Shown: in pieces, positions 1-7,266 of the stretch
Numbering within the stretch: position 1 is the first letter of the stretch
Layout of the letters: every line of letters begins with the position of its first letter
DNA from: a virus
DNA: 20,320 nt
IMG/VR virus record: IMGVR_UViG_3300032069_000858
Location: 1 to 20,320 of that record
Strand: one strand, 5' to 3'
Notes under the pieces: model-generated
What the model saw: the letters and a program-made list of their open reading frames with translations, nothing else
Told to the model about the DNA's origin: nothing
Databases searched by the model: none
Position numbers and translations under genes: made by a program

Positions 1-324
1 TTATATCGCCTCCAGCACCTTCCATTCCGCTTTCCGGCTAAGATCGTAAGCGCCGCCGGCGAAGGCGGCCTTGAACTGAACATGGAAGCCGCCGGCCGTA
101 GCCACGTCCGCCTCGCCATAGGTCCAGGAGAATTGACCGGTCGAGCCATCGCCCACCAGGACGAAAGCGCCGTCGCTGGCAAAGGCGGCGTCTCCATTTC
201 GCGGCTCGATCCGAGCAGTAATCGTGGCCCCGGCCAGGTTTTTCACCTCATTATCGTCATCCAGCCAAGTGATGGTCTGAGCGGTATGTCTGGCGCCCTC
301 GAGGGCATCGGAAATCGCGGACAT
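1..324 (-). CDS. Small tail-fibre/baseplate protein resembling a BppU N-terminal domain
   Basis: A complete 107-residue protein; the TAA stop lies at the very start of the window. It is probably a small beta-sandwich. The pattern of an early tryptophan (TWLDDDNE), an 'ATITARIEPRNGD' strand, then 'GAFVLVGDGSTGQFSWTYGEADVATAGGFHVQFKA' split over residues 53-85, matches the layout I know from BppU-like N-terminal domains of baseplate and tail-fibre proteins, in which a gene-product-like 'dG...G...y.w...D...aG.y..qf' motif recurs. The function is therefore inferred as a tail-tip or fibre-associated structural module. A GGAGGAG Shine-Dalgarno sequence lies about 10 bases upstream of the ATG at 324. 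It follows the LamG-repeat gene and is the last gene visible in the operon. The family assignment rests on pattern memory only. Confidence 0.6.
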   Translation of the reverse strand: MSAISDALEGARHTAQTITWLDDDNEVKNLAGATITARIEPRNGDAAFASDGAFVLVGDGSTGQFSWTYGEADVATAGGFHVQFKAAFAGGAYDLSRKAEWKVLEAI

Positions 325-341
325 TTTTATTCAGCTCCTCC

Positions 342-360
342 GGGCACGCACAAGGTGCCC
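342..360. repeat. Short hairpin between the LamG gene and the last gene
   Basis: GGGCAC (342-347) and GTGCCC (355-360) form a perfect six-base-pair stem with a seven-base loop. The hairpin abuts the TAG stop of the LamG gene (360-362). No clear T-tract follows it, so it is not a convincing intrinsic terminator. It may be a small palindromic repeat or an RNA-stabilising structure. Confidence 0.4.
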
Positions 361-1769
361 TATGATCGATCATCTTGCACTGTGGCGTAAGGCCACGGCG
401 AATAGATTTTTCCAAAGGCCCGCGGGCTGCGCACGACGCTCGCGGCGGTCGGGCCATACACTGTGCCGTGGGTATAAAGCGGAACCCAAACAATGGGCGA
501 TCCCGAAGCCAGCGCGTGGGCGGCGTCGGCCACGGTGATCTTGTAATCCTGGATGAGCGTCACGGTCCGCGAGGTCGGCGCGTGAACGGCATCGGCCGGG
601 ACCAGGACATAATCCTGGACAAGCCCGGGCGACTCGGAAGTCAGGCCGTGGACCGCGTCGGCCACGGTCAGAATGAAGCCCCAATCGAGCGACGGCGATT
701 CCGAGGTCAATGCATGGGCGGCGTTGGCCACGGTCAGAGTGTAAGTCTGAATAAGGGCCGGGCCCTGCGAGGTCAGAGCGTGGATTGCATCATCAATGGT
801 GAGCGTGTAAGCCTGGATGAGGCCAGGAGAATCGGAGCCGAGCGCGTGGGCTCCGTCAGCCGGAGCCAGCAAATATTCTTGAATCAGCGCCGGGGCCTGG
901 GAAGTCAGGGCATGGGCCGCGTCAGCCGGTGCGAGCAGGTAGGCCTCAACCAGGACCGGGGATTCGGAAGCGAGTGCATGAGCGGAATCGGCGACAGTGA
1001 GGGTAACGGCCGCCCCATAAGTTCCTGCCCGAATCTGGTCAATTTCATCGACGGTAAGAATATCGTTGAAAATGGGTATCTCGTCAAGCCAGCCGTCCAT
1101 CTCATTTCCAGGGGAAGTGCTGCCATTATTAAAAATCTGTCCTATACAAAATGGTGCATCCTCAATGTTTATATTATTGGCTGAATTTGAAGCGATATTG
1201 ACGACAATTTCTTGCGTATCATCTCTCCAGATTCTTATTTTATAGGATTTATCTGCATTGTTAAAAGTAAATCCGAAATGATACCAAACATCAGCTATTG
1301 ACACATAACCAGAATCAAGATATTCACTACCCGCCCCTCCATTATATCCAAGATAAATCCCAAAATGTCTTGGTGAAGTCGATCCCACATTACCAATTCC
1401 GAATGATCTTTTATTCAATCCTGGATCTGATTTAGAAACAATATATCTATTGGTGGCGGCAGAATTGTCAAGTTTATACCAAGCGCAAATGCTAAATACA
1501 TTGTTGGATGATCCATTCTTGCAAGGGAAATTAGCGCATAAACCGCTATCCGCTAAATACAGAGCTTGATTCTGGCCATACGTCCAGTATCCACTGGCAT
1601 CTCCTTCTTTATGATCCCCTGCATCTGTATCATTTGTTACAGTATTTTGATTTGTCAGTGTATTTCCACCATTCCCGCCTCCCGCAGGAATACTGTCAGC
1701 CGTCAAAACTCCATTATTGAGTTTGAAAAGTGCAACACAATGGGGATCAGTTGTAAAAATGTTCGCCAT
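360..1769 (-). CDS. LamG-domain tail/fibre protein with eight 22-residue repeats
   Basis: A 469-residue protein. Residues about 1-252 look like a concanavalin A/LamG jelly roll (Laminin_G_3 type): 'VFSICAWYKLDN' at 91-102, 'WYHFGFTF' near 162-169, and the family's usual closing segment 'MDGWLDEIPIF...LTVDEIDQIRAGTYG' at 224-252. Residues 257-432 are eight consecutive 22-residue units around 'ADAAHALTSESP', followed by a 37-residue tail. LamG domains usually bind carbohydrate, so a role in surface or receptor contact is inferred. The ATG overlaps the stop of the upstream gene by one base (TAATG), which suggests coupled translation. The DNA for the LamG part is clearly AT-rich, while the repeat part and all neighbours are GC-rich, so this is probably a chimeric gene whose LamG module came from another source. 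No signal peptide is seen, as expected for a virion protein. Confidence 0.8.
   Translation of the reverse strand: MANIFTTDPHCVALFKLNNGVLTADSIPAGGGNGGNTLTNQNTVTNDTDAGDHKEGDASGYWTYGQNQALYLADSGLCANFPCKNGSSNNVFSICAWYKLDNSAATNRYIVSKSDPGLNKRSFGIGNVGSTSPRHFGIYLGYNGGAGSEYLDSGYVSIADVWYHFGFTFNNADKSYKIRIWRDDTQEIVVNIASNSANNINIEDAPFCIGQIFNNGSTSPGNEMDGWLDEIPIFNDILTVDEIDQIRAGTYGAAVTLTVADSAHALASESPVLVEAYLLAPADAAHALTSQAPALIQEYLLAPADGAHALGSDSPGLIQAYTLTIDDAIHALTSQGPALIQTYTLTVANAAHALTSESPSLDWGFILTVADAVHGLTSESPGLVQDYVLVPADAVHAPTSRTVTLIQDYKITVADAAHALASGSPIVWVPLYTHGTVYGPTAASVVRSPRAFGKIYSPWPYATVQDDRS
474..1001 (-). repeat. Eight tandem 66-bp coding repeats (22 residues each)
   Basis: The units cover residues 257-278, 279-300, 301-322, 323-344, 345-366, 367-388, 389-410 and 411-432 of the LamG protein. 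The conserved core is an L-x-x-A/D-D-x-x-H-A-L-x-S segment followed by S-P-x-L and an aromatic Y near the end. Units 5, 7 and 8 deviate most at the C-terminal half. The units are diverged at DNA level, so the array is old or under selection for variation. It may form a solenoid or fibrous stalk. Confidence 0.85.
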
Positions 1770-2110
1770 TAGAACATTTCCGGATATTCTGTATGAGTTT
1801 CTTCGATTATGCCGTCGCCCAAGTCACGCCGGGCGATGATGACATAGCCCTGGGCCGCAGGCGGATCATCGGTTACACCATTGCCCCGAGACCAGACATT
1901 GACCGCGAACTGGGCATCCCCGGCCGTGGGAACGAAAGCCATTTTTTCAGCCGCTTCAGCTGTGGGCCGACGAAGTTCAGTCACCTTGGCCTCCATGCCG
2001 GCCAGGGGAATCGCCTCGGGCGTGGGTAAAACCTGGGCATACTTGCCCTTATTCTTGAACGCCAACTCCTGCATGACCTGGAGAGCCAGAATATCATCCT
2101 TGACGCTCAT
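1769..2110 (-). CDS. Small phage tail-region protein of unknown function
   Basis: A 113-residue acidic soluble protein that I do not recognise with confidence. The N-terminal half looks helical (DDILALQVMQELAFKNKGKY, then 'EAKVTELRRPTAEAAEKMAFV'), and the C-terminal half looks beta-rich ('GDAQFAVNVWSRGNG', 'QGYVIIARRD'). There is no transmembrane segment or cysteine. The start at 2110 is supported by a GAGG Shine-Dalgarno sequence five bases upstream. Its stop overlaps the LamG gene start by one base, so the two products are probably made together. Its position between a conserved tail-tip protein and the LamG protein suggests a tail-fibre connector or assembly factor, but this is context only. 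Confidence 0.6.
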   Translation of the reverse strand: MSVKDDILALQVMQELAFKNKGKYAQVLPTPEAIPLAGMEAKVTELRRPTAEAAEKMAFVPTAGDAQFAVNVWSRGNGVTDDPPAAQGYVIIARRDLGDGIIEETHTEYPEMF

Positions 2111-2119
2111 GTTTTCCTC

Positions 2120-2491
2120 TTACGTCGGGTCGGGAATATTGATCTTCCAAGCCGGCACGGTCACGGTGTTGCCCGTCACCAGGTCTGCGCCGGTGCACGT
2201 GGTCTGGTAATAGAGCGTGTCGGAGCCATTGGTCAGGCAGATGTGCGTGGGCGTTCCATCGGCCGTGATGGAAATGCCCGCCTGCTCATTGACCGTCAGC
2301 TTCCGGCCACTGGTGTCGTCCGCCGGGCCGGTGAAACTGCCGCTGGTCAGCCCGGTTTTCGTGGCCAGGGCATTCGAGACGGCTTCGGCATAGCTGGTCG
2401 GCGTGAGCTTAGCCACGATCAGCACCGTGACATTGTTCTTGATGATGTTCAGGGCCGCGTCCGCAAACGTGTCATCCATGAGTTTAGCCAT
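2120..2491 (-). CDS. Conserved phage tail-tip protein of unknown function
   Basis: A 123-residue protein with a recognisable layout seen in many proteobacterial phages: an N-terminal helix 'MDDTFADAALNIIKNN', then 'VTVLIVAKLTPTSYAEA', 'GRKLTVNEQAGISITADGTPTHICLTNGSDTLYY' split by short turns, and a closing 'GNTVTVPAWKINIPDP'. The family is, as I recall, a conserved hypothetical structural protein of the distal tail or fibre region; its biochemical role is unknown to me. A GAGGTG Shine-Dalgarno lies four bases upstream of the ATG at 2491, and the start overlaps the upstream ORF's stop by eight bases. Beta-rich content and the lack of catalytic motifs fit a virion component. Confidence 0.65.
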   Translation of the reverse strand: MAKLMDDTFADAALNIIKNNVTVLIVAKLTPTSYAEAVSNALATKTGLTSGSFTGPADDTSGRKLTVNEQAGISITADGTPTHICLTNGSDTLYYQTTCTGADLVTGNTVTVPAWKINIPDPT

Positions 2492-2912
2492 TTTTCACCT
2501 CGTCTTTGGTAAAAGTAATTGTAAGTGGATCGATAGGGCCTTGGGCGCCCATATTAAGGTGATCGCTTTGCAGAACGATCACGCCATCGTCGACCTGAAG
2601 GATCGTGTTGGTCGTGGCATGGGGTTCCAGCCCATGAATCACGGGGTTGAGTTCGAGATGATCGGATTGTGGGTCGATCACACCATCGTCAACCTGAAGG
2701 GCCGTATTGGTCGTGGCATGGGCTTCTAGCCCATAAATCACGGGGTTGAGTTCGAGATGATCGGATTGTGGGTCGATCACACTATCGTCAACCTGAAGGA
2801 CCGTATTGGTCGTGGCATGGGCTTCCAGCCCATGAATCACGGGCAGGATGCCCGTGCCACGTTGGAGGCCCGTGAAAAAACGTTTGATGACCGCCCAGAT
2901 TCGATGAAACAT
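2484..2912 (-). CDS. 142-residue ORF largely made of palindromic-repeat DNA
   Basis: The chosen start is the ATG at 2912, because an AAAGGA Shine-Dalgarno sequence lies about seven bases upstream. A longer reading to 3002 would run through a palindromic repeat and overlap the preceding gene. The N-terminus (MFHRIWAVIKRFFTGLQ) is an amphipathic or membrane-prone basic helix, and the C-terminus (GPIDPLTITFTKDEVKNG) ends eight bases inside the next gene. Between them lie three 33-residue units containing 'TTNTxLQVDDxVIDPQSDH' plus repeat-type peptide 'HGLEAHAT'. The flanks look like a genuine small phage gene, while the middle looks like a gene expanded by a palindromic repeat and tandem duplication. 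The function is unknown. Whether a stable protein is made is uncertain. Confidence 0.5.
   Translation of the reverse strand: MFHRIWAVIKRFFTGLQRGTGILPVIHGLEAHATTNTVLQVDDSVIDPQSDHLELNPVIYGLEAHATTNTALQVDDGVIDPQSDHLELNPVIHGLEPHATTNTILQVDDGVIVLQSDHLNMGAQGPIDPLTITFTKDEVKNG
2560..2862. repeat. Three tandem 99-bp units carrying GTGGCATGGG palindrome halves
   Basis: Equivalent points such as GATCAC recur at 2577, 2676 and 2775, giving an exact 99-bp period. Each unit holds GGTCGTGGCATGGG(G/C)TTC followed by AGCCCAT(G/A)AATCACGGG, that is the same palindrome found between other genes in this window. The last unit continues into a full palindrome ending in CAGGATGCCCGTGCCAC. The period is a multiple of three, so the reading frame is kept throughout. 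Confidence 0.85.
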
Positions 2913-2950
2913 AATGGGTTCCTTTCCGGGCGACCGCCGTTCGCCCCGAC

Positions 2951-2971
2951 GGGCGGGTTTGAAACCCGCCC
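2951..2971. repeat. GGGCGGGTTT palindrome, copy 1
   Basis: Ten-base arms GGGCGGGTTT and AAACCCGCCC flank a single G. It sits between the tail-hub gene stop and the start of the 142-residue ORF. The same palindrome occurs at 7242-7262 and, inverted, inside the terminase at 18284-18304. A second GC-rich inverted pair (CGGGCGA and TCGCCCC, about 2928-2946) lies beside it. Confidence 0.85.
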
Positions 2972-2977
2972 CCATAG

Positions 2978-4567
2978 TTATTCTGACGACACCCGTATCC
3001 ATTTTTGCCGGATAGTTGTCGGCTTAAAAATTCTCTCGATCAAGATGCACTTTTCCTCTACCCAGCCGGCGCCGTCCAGGCTAGGGCCTTCCTCCAAGGT
3101 AAGCAGGCCGGCATCGCCTTCGAGGACATCGAAACCGGTGAACCAAGGCACATCGAATTCGGCCACGTCATGTCGCATGGCCCGAAGGTCGAGAAAACGG
3201 TTGGTCAGGCCCGCGGCAATGGCCTCGTTTTGCACGTCGGTCAAAAGCAACTCGAACCGGGGTTGCTCGCCATACTGGTAAAAGGATTGTTTGCACCTGG
3301 GGTCATTGTTTCGGTTTTTGGTCAACAGCTTTTCCCAGGCTTTGGTCGTGGGGTTTAGGGCATACTTGACCACCAGATTGTTGACGACAAAATCCTCTGG
3401 AGTTTTGGTAAACGTGACTGGGTTCATGTCGTTGCCGATCACGTCCTGATCTCTGATGATCCGGCCAATGGTTGGAGCATCCGGGTCGAAAGTCCATACA
3501 CCCATAAGCCCGCCGGGCCGGAGCACCCGGGCCGCCAGGCATTGACTCAGAATCCGATCCACCACGTCCATGCCGCGCGCTGAGTCATTAACTAAGACCG
3601 AGAAGGCAACGCCGGTTAAAAGGGCTTTTGCCGTCTTGAGGCTGGCCGCGTCCACATCCTCGGGATAGAGTTGCGAAAACTTCTCCATGATAAAACGCAC
3701 AATATCAGCCGGGTGCTGAATAAGACCGGCCGCAGTCCCGGTGTACTCGCCGGAGCCGTCCCGGATGCCTTGAACGCTGAAGCGCAGCGGCTCAAGCGCG
3801 GCCTGATCCGAGGCGAACTCGAAATACTGACAAGGATTGCCTAGGTGATCGATAGCCTCGTAATAGGTGTAGTTAACTTTATCGATGGTTGCGCCGTCCT
3901 TATCCAGCAGCAGCTCGGTTCCGGCCTCAAACTGGGCCTCCCGGCTGACGGTCAAGCCATAGGTTGCCAGATAGAACCAATGCCCGCCTTCGTTCACGGC
4001 CACGCAGGGCGCGGGCAGGACCGCCGGCCAATCGCCGAACACGATCTGGCCGGGCTGGCCGAGTGGGGAGTCTCCAGAGCCGCCGGCGGTGCGAGCATAG
4101 GGCCAGGTGGTTTGATCGATCTGCTGCGGCGGCAAAGTATCCAGCTTGTACCGGGCCAGGTCCACCAAATCGAAGGCATAGGTGGTCTTGTTGTGGTGCT
4201 GCTTTTGGAAAACGCCCCGGAAAAGAATGCCGGCGGTCTCGATGTCTTCCCAGGTCAGGCCGTCGCACCAGACCCGGATCGTGCCGATCCCGCCGTCCAT
4301 GCCAATGGTTTTTTCCAGGTCTTGAAACCGGTCCCGGTTGGCGAGTTCGATCGAGATGGATACCGCGCCATAGCGAAAGGTGCGGAGGTCGAAACTGGCC
4401 CCGACCTCGAAGGTTTTTGTAATGGCCGCCTCATACCGCCGGTCGTCCCCGGATGAAGGCACGGCCAGGTCCCCATGCGCCAGGCGCAGAGATAGGCCGG
4501 TGAATTCCAGGTCGAGCAGAAAATGAACCCGGCGGGCGGTTTTAAGGGCGGCGGAAATTATGGACAT
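2978..4567 (-). CDS. Tail-tip/baseplate hub-like protein
   Basis: A 529-residue protein. It starts 'MSIISAALKTARRVHFLLDLEF', continues with beta-rich segments ('DLAVPSSGDDRRYEAAI', 'TFRYGAVSISIEL', 'GTIRVWCDGLTWEDIE', 'LFRGVF'), and has a central 'HPADIVRFIMEKFSQL' helix. The later 'ILSQCLAARVLRPGGLMGVWTF' and 'NNLVVKYALNPTTKAWEK' segments resemble the part of phage tail hub proteins that is followed by a long beta domain. The role as a structural element of the tail tip, downstream of tape measure and distal tail proteins, is inferred from this pattern and gene order. An AGGA Shine-Dalgarno lies just upstream of the ATG at 4567. I could not assign a Pfam family with certainty. The C-terminal end (KPTTIRQKWIRVSSE) stops just before a palindromic repeat. 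Confidence 0.65.
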   Translation of the reverse strand: MSIISAALKTARRVHFLLDLEFTGLSLRLAHGDLAVPSSGDDRRYEAAITKTFEVGASFDLRTFRYGAVSISIELANRDRFQDLEKTIGMDGGIGTIRVWCDGLTWEDIETAGILFRGVFQKQHHNKTTYAFDLVDLARYKLDTLPPQQIDQTTWPYARTAGGSGDSPLGQPGQIVFGDWPAVLPAPCVAVNEGGHWFYLATYGLTVSREAQFEAGTELLLDKDGATIDKVNYTYYEAIDHLGNPCQYFEFASDQAALEPLRFSVQGIRDGSGEYTGTAAGLIQHPADIVRFIMEKFSQLYPEDVDAASLKTAKALLTGVAFSVLVNDSARGMDVVDRILSQCLAARVLRPGGLMGVWTFDPDAPTIGRIIRDQDVIGNDMNPVTFTKTPEDFVVNNLVVKYALNPTTKAWEKLLTKNRNNDPRCKQSFYQYGEQPRFELLLTDVQNEAIAAGLTNRFLDLRAMRHDVAEFDVPWFTGFDVLEGDAGLLTLEEGPSLDGAGWVEEKCILIERIFKPTTIRQKWIRVSSE

Positions 4568-4591
4568 GGTTTCCTATTCCATAGGGGCACG

Positions 4592-4634
4592 TTGTCCTTC
4601 GACTGTGCTCGGGACCGCGAGCCTGCCGAACGGC
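4592..4634. repeat. GTCCTTCG...CCGAACGG palindromic repeat, diverged copy
   Basis: The sequence TTGTCCTTCGACTGTGCTC, GGGACCGCGAG, CCTGCCGAACGG is a diverged form of the repeat at 13255-13296 (TCCTTCGGCTCCGCTCAGG, ACCGTGAGCC, TGTCGAACGG). This family is widespread between genes in some bacterial chromosomes. Here it lies in the 173-bp gap between the propeller protein and the hub-like gene, directly beside the next repeat. Confidence 0.7.
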
Positions 4635-4642
4635 GCGTACCC

Positions 4643-4728
4643 TTGTGGCATGGGCTTCCAGCCCATGAATTGCCTTGTGGCATGGGCTTCCAGCCCATGA
4701 AAATCACGGGCAGGATGCCCGTGCCACG
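4643..4728. repeat. Three GTGGCATGGG/GTGGCACGGG palindromes in a row
   Basis: Two nearly identical 32-bp-spaced copies of TTGTGGCATGGGCTTCCAGC followed by CCATGAA (4643-4669 and 4675-4701) are followed by ACGGGCAGGATGCCCGT and GCCAC (4706-4727). The stems are CATGGGCT/AGCCCATG and ACGGGC/GCCCGT. Together with the preceding repeat these fill the whole gap; no gene is seen in it. Confidence 0.85.
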
Positions 4729-4740
4729 TCACATACCACA

Positions 4741-7206
4741 TCACAAAACTTCTTCCAACGTCAATACCACGTCGTACCGATCCAGGAACTTATGCGTCTG
4801 TTTGGCATCGGATGTGGCCTTGACCAAATACACATCAAGCAGGTCTGCGCTATCCGGGATGAGCACCACATTCTGGCCGCGCAAATAATCTACCATGGCT
4901 ATAAGTTGCCGCCGGCCTAGATCCGTATTCGGGAAAGTCAGCTCGAAAACATTTTTGGGCTCGGCCCCTTGTATTGGAATCATGCCGCCAGCCGGGGTGC
5001 GGAGCATCTCGACGTTCGCCTGTCGGGTCAATCCGAACCCAGCCGCGATACCGCGATCCAGGCTTACCATGCGCCCGAGGGCCGCATAACCGACCTGGTA
5101 ATAATTCTCGGCGGTCTGCTGAGTCTCGATGAGGATGCGCACATATCGCTTAACGTTCGCCGTAAAGGCGACGGCGGCCTTGGTGCCGAAAATGGCGAAG
5201 GTATCGTTGACCGAGACGCTTATCGCGGCCGTGGTATCCAAGACGATCCATGAAGAAAAATTGTCCAGAATCTTCCAGGTGACGCCGCTGCTCGTTCCCG
5301 AGGTCATGCGCACATATTGGCCCCGGAGCTCATGGTCGGCATACCCGGCCAGCAGGGAGGTGTCTTGAATAAAATTTCCGCTCGCGGCATCGATTGCGCC
5401 GGTAGCCAGGTCGAAACTGACGGATTGGTTGAGGGACGGCGAACCCCAGGAATCGGTGTCGTTCATCTGAATGGACAAAGTCCGCACATTCGCGCCGAAA
5501 AAGGCGGCCCCATCCGCGTAAAATTTATTATTGGCCCCGAGGTCCATCACCACGGCGTAGTCGGCATTGTCCGCCGCGGTCCGCCACGGCCGGCTTGGCG
5601 AATCGGCGATCAGGTTTTCCATACAGAAGTCGTATTCCGGCTCGAACGTCCAGGCGTCCCCAATCATGCCGCCGTAGCCATACCAGACCAGTTCGGCCCC
5701 GCAAACGAGGGCTTGCGGTATGGCCTCGATGGCAACTGGGCTGTCATTCCCAGAATAAGCCTCCCACATCCCGCGACGTACCAAATAAACATCGCTATTT
5801 GTATTATCCAAATATGCACATGACAACTGATGCCCATCAGCCATACAAACTGTTGGAGTTTGCAGATCCGTTCCCCATACAGAGGCGACTGTAAAAGCGT
5901 CATGCCATGTGGTTCCATTATTATCACTGTAGGTGGCGGTAATGGCCTTCGCATTCTCCGGGGCGATCAATGTACGATCACAAAACACAAAAATCCTACC
6001 ATCAATATCCACAATGGTAGTTGGAGAATGTCGCTCTACATTAAAGCTCGCATAGGCGAGAACAGTGATTGAATTGCCCCAGGTATAACCACCGTCCTCT
6101 GAAATTTTGCAGCGGATTTCATAATGCCCGCTGTTTGAAAACGAATAAACTACAATTAAATTGCCATTCTCGGTTTGAGCGCAGGCCGGTATGCTACTGG
6201 CTCCAACATTTTGAGTAATATCATTGATATTGGCCCAAGAGAAACCGCTATCTGAACTGAGTGCACCATTCAAATGCGGTCCAGTATCTATATAGGCGGC
6301 GAATAGAACGCCGCTACTCAGTTCGATCACGCCATAAAGCGACTGTGCCGTGGGTATGCCAGTCGTTTCCGGCACCATAACTTGGGCCTCGGCTGACCAA
6401 GTTAGGCCATGATCATCCGAGTAAGACATGTAAGTATCCATAAAAATCAGGATGCGGCTTGAGGCCAAAACCAAGAGCCGTTGCGGAGAACGATTGCTAT
6501 TCGAAATCTTGATGGCCGCCGACCAGGTAATACCATTATTTATAGATCGCTTGCAGTAAACTTTAGAATCTGCGGCTTCATTATAGGCTACAATCAAAGT
6601 CCCGTTTGCAGCCTGGCAGAGGGAGATACGTTTGGCCGTATTATTATGGACAAGCGTGCTCCCGGGCCAAATACCATCTTGGGGCCTATTTCGACCGAGC
6701 CATGTCGCACCGTCATGATTCCATTTGAATGTAGCATTGCCCGCGTCGCCAGCGGCTACTATCTCGACCTCGATGGCCCGCGTGGCATATGGAATGGTCA
6801 AGGTGAAAGTCACGCCGCTCACGATTTGAGCAGTAAAGGGAACTGATATGGTGATCGTGCCGGTAACCTGGGCAAAATCGGAGATTGTTCGGCTCTGGCC
6901 GCTCGCCGCGCCCGAGGTGATGGTGATGGTCCCGCCGATGAAATAATCATTACCATATATCACTAGGGCTGAGTCGATGAGCGTGGTTTTGTCCACGGCG
7001 CCGGTGGCCGAGGTGGTGCCGGAGTATGAAAAATCCGAGGCATCGCCCTGGGCCAGGAGCCGGAATTTCCCGGTGTTGGCCGAGGCTGGGGCGGGTTGCC
7101 CCCAGAAGCCCGAGGCCTGCGAGCCCTGGGGTGAGCCCGTCGAATCCTCCGCGCTCAGGAAATGCGCGTCGGTCAGGATGTTTTCGGCAAGAAGTTGGGT
7201 GGTCAT
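4741..7206 (-). CDS. Tail-tip protein with inserted sialidase-like Asp-box propeller
   Basis: An 821-residue chimera. Residues about 185-480 carry five Asp boxes: SINNGITW (221-228), SDDHGLTW (263-270), SSDSGFSW (317-324), SEDGGYTW (369-376) and SDNNGTTW (427-434), the hallmark of BNR/sialidase beta-propellers. An RIS-L segment at 193-196 sits where sialidases carry RIP, but I cannot confirm the full catalytic set, so glycan binding is at least as likely as cleavage. The propeller is flanked by two similar beta modules (about 68-137 and 602-674, both TGA(V/I)D...TSGxxSG...I.D.F). The C-terminal 150 residues ('KRYVRILIETQQTAENYYQVGYAALGRMV', split over 687-713, and 'RGQNVVLIPDSADLL') look like a phage tail-tip core. 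The DNA for the propeller is AT-rich against GC-rich flanks. The RBS is weak (GGAA). Likely a receptor-contacting distal tail protein. Confidence 0.75.
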   Translation of the reverse strand: MTTQLLAENILTDAHFLSAEDSTGSPQGSQASGFWGQPAPASANTGKFRLLAQGDASDFSYSGTTSATGAVDKTTLIDSALVIYGNDYFIGGTITITSGAASGQSRTISDFAQVTGTITISVPFTAQIVSGVTFTLTIPYATRAIEVEIVAAGDAGNATFKWNHDGATWLGRNRPQDGIWPGSTLVHNNTAKRISLCQAANGTLIVAYNEAADSKVYCKRSINNGITWSAAIKISNSNRSPQRLLVLASSRILIFMDTYMSYSDDHGLTWSAEAQVMVPETTGIPTAQSLYGVIELSSGVLFAAYIDTGPHLNGALSSDSGFSWANINDITQNVGASSIPACAQTENGNLIVVYSFSNSGHYEIRCKISEDGGYTWGNSITVLAYASFNVERHSPTTIVDIDGRIFVFCDRTLIAPENAKAITATYSDNNGTTWHDAFTVASVWGTDLQTPTVCMADGHQLSCAYLDNTNSDVYLVRRGMWEAYSGNDSPVAIEAIPQALVCGAELVWYGYGGMIGDAWTFEPEYDFCMENLIADSPSRPWRTAADNADYAVVMDLGANNKFYADGAAFFGANVRTLSIQMNDTDSWGSPSLNQSVSFDLATGAIDAASGNFIQDTSLLAGYADHELRGQYVRMTSGTSSGVTWKILDNFSSWIVLDTTAAISVSVNDTFAIFGTKAAVAFTANVKRYVRILIETQQTAENYYQVGYAALGRMVSLDRGIAAGFGLTRQANVEMLRTPAGGMIPIQGAEPKNVFELTFPNTDLGRRQLIAMVDYLRGQNVVLIPDSADLLDVYLVKATSDAKQTHKFLDRYDVVLTLEEVL

Positions 7207-7218
7207 TTTTTATTCCAT

Positions 7219-7266
7219 AGGGGCAGGTCTCAGACCTGTCCGGGCGGGTTTGAAACCCGCCCCTAC
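7219..7266. repeat. Paired palindromes CAGGTCT/AGACCTG and GGGCGGGTTT/AAACCCGCCC
   Basis: The first stem is CAGGTCT (7224-7230) with AGACCTG (7232-7238), and the second is GGGCGGGTTT (7242-7251) with AAACCCGCCC (7253-7262). The right-hand edge GTAGGGG supplies the TAG stop codon of the tape measure gene (7263-7265). Bases 7238-7266 are the exact reverse complement of 18280-18308 inside the terminase gene. Confidence 0.9.

Noticed and set aside
474-1001. Regularly spaced repeats that might be a CRISPR array
   Set aside because: The 66-bp units are continuous, keep one reading frame and have no unique spacers; they are protein repeats.
360-1769. Diversity-generating retroelement target
   Set aside because: No reverse transcriptase, template repeat or C-type lectin-like variable end is seen in the window.
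2560-2862. 99-bp repeats as a CRISPR or origin iteron array
   Set aside because: Whole units repeat without spacers and contain a palindrome found singly elsewhere in the window.
2484-3002. Start of the repeat-rich ORF at 3002
   Set aside because: The added residues come from a GGGCGGGTTT palindrome and overlap the preceding gene; the ATG at 2912 has a Shine-Dalgarno.
7219-7266. Rho-independent terminator after the tape measure gene
   Set aside because: The stems are followed by no T-run on the transcribed strand, and identical stems occur inside coding sequence.
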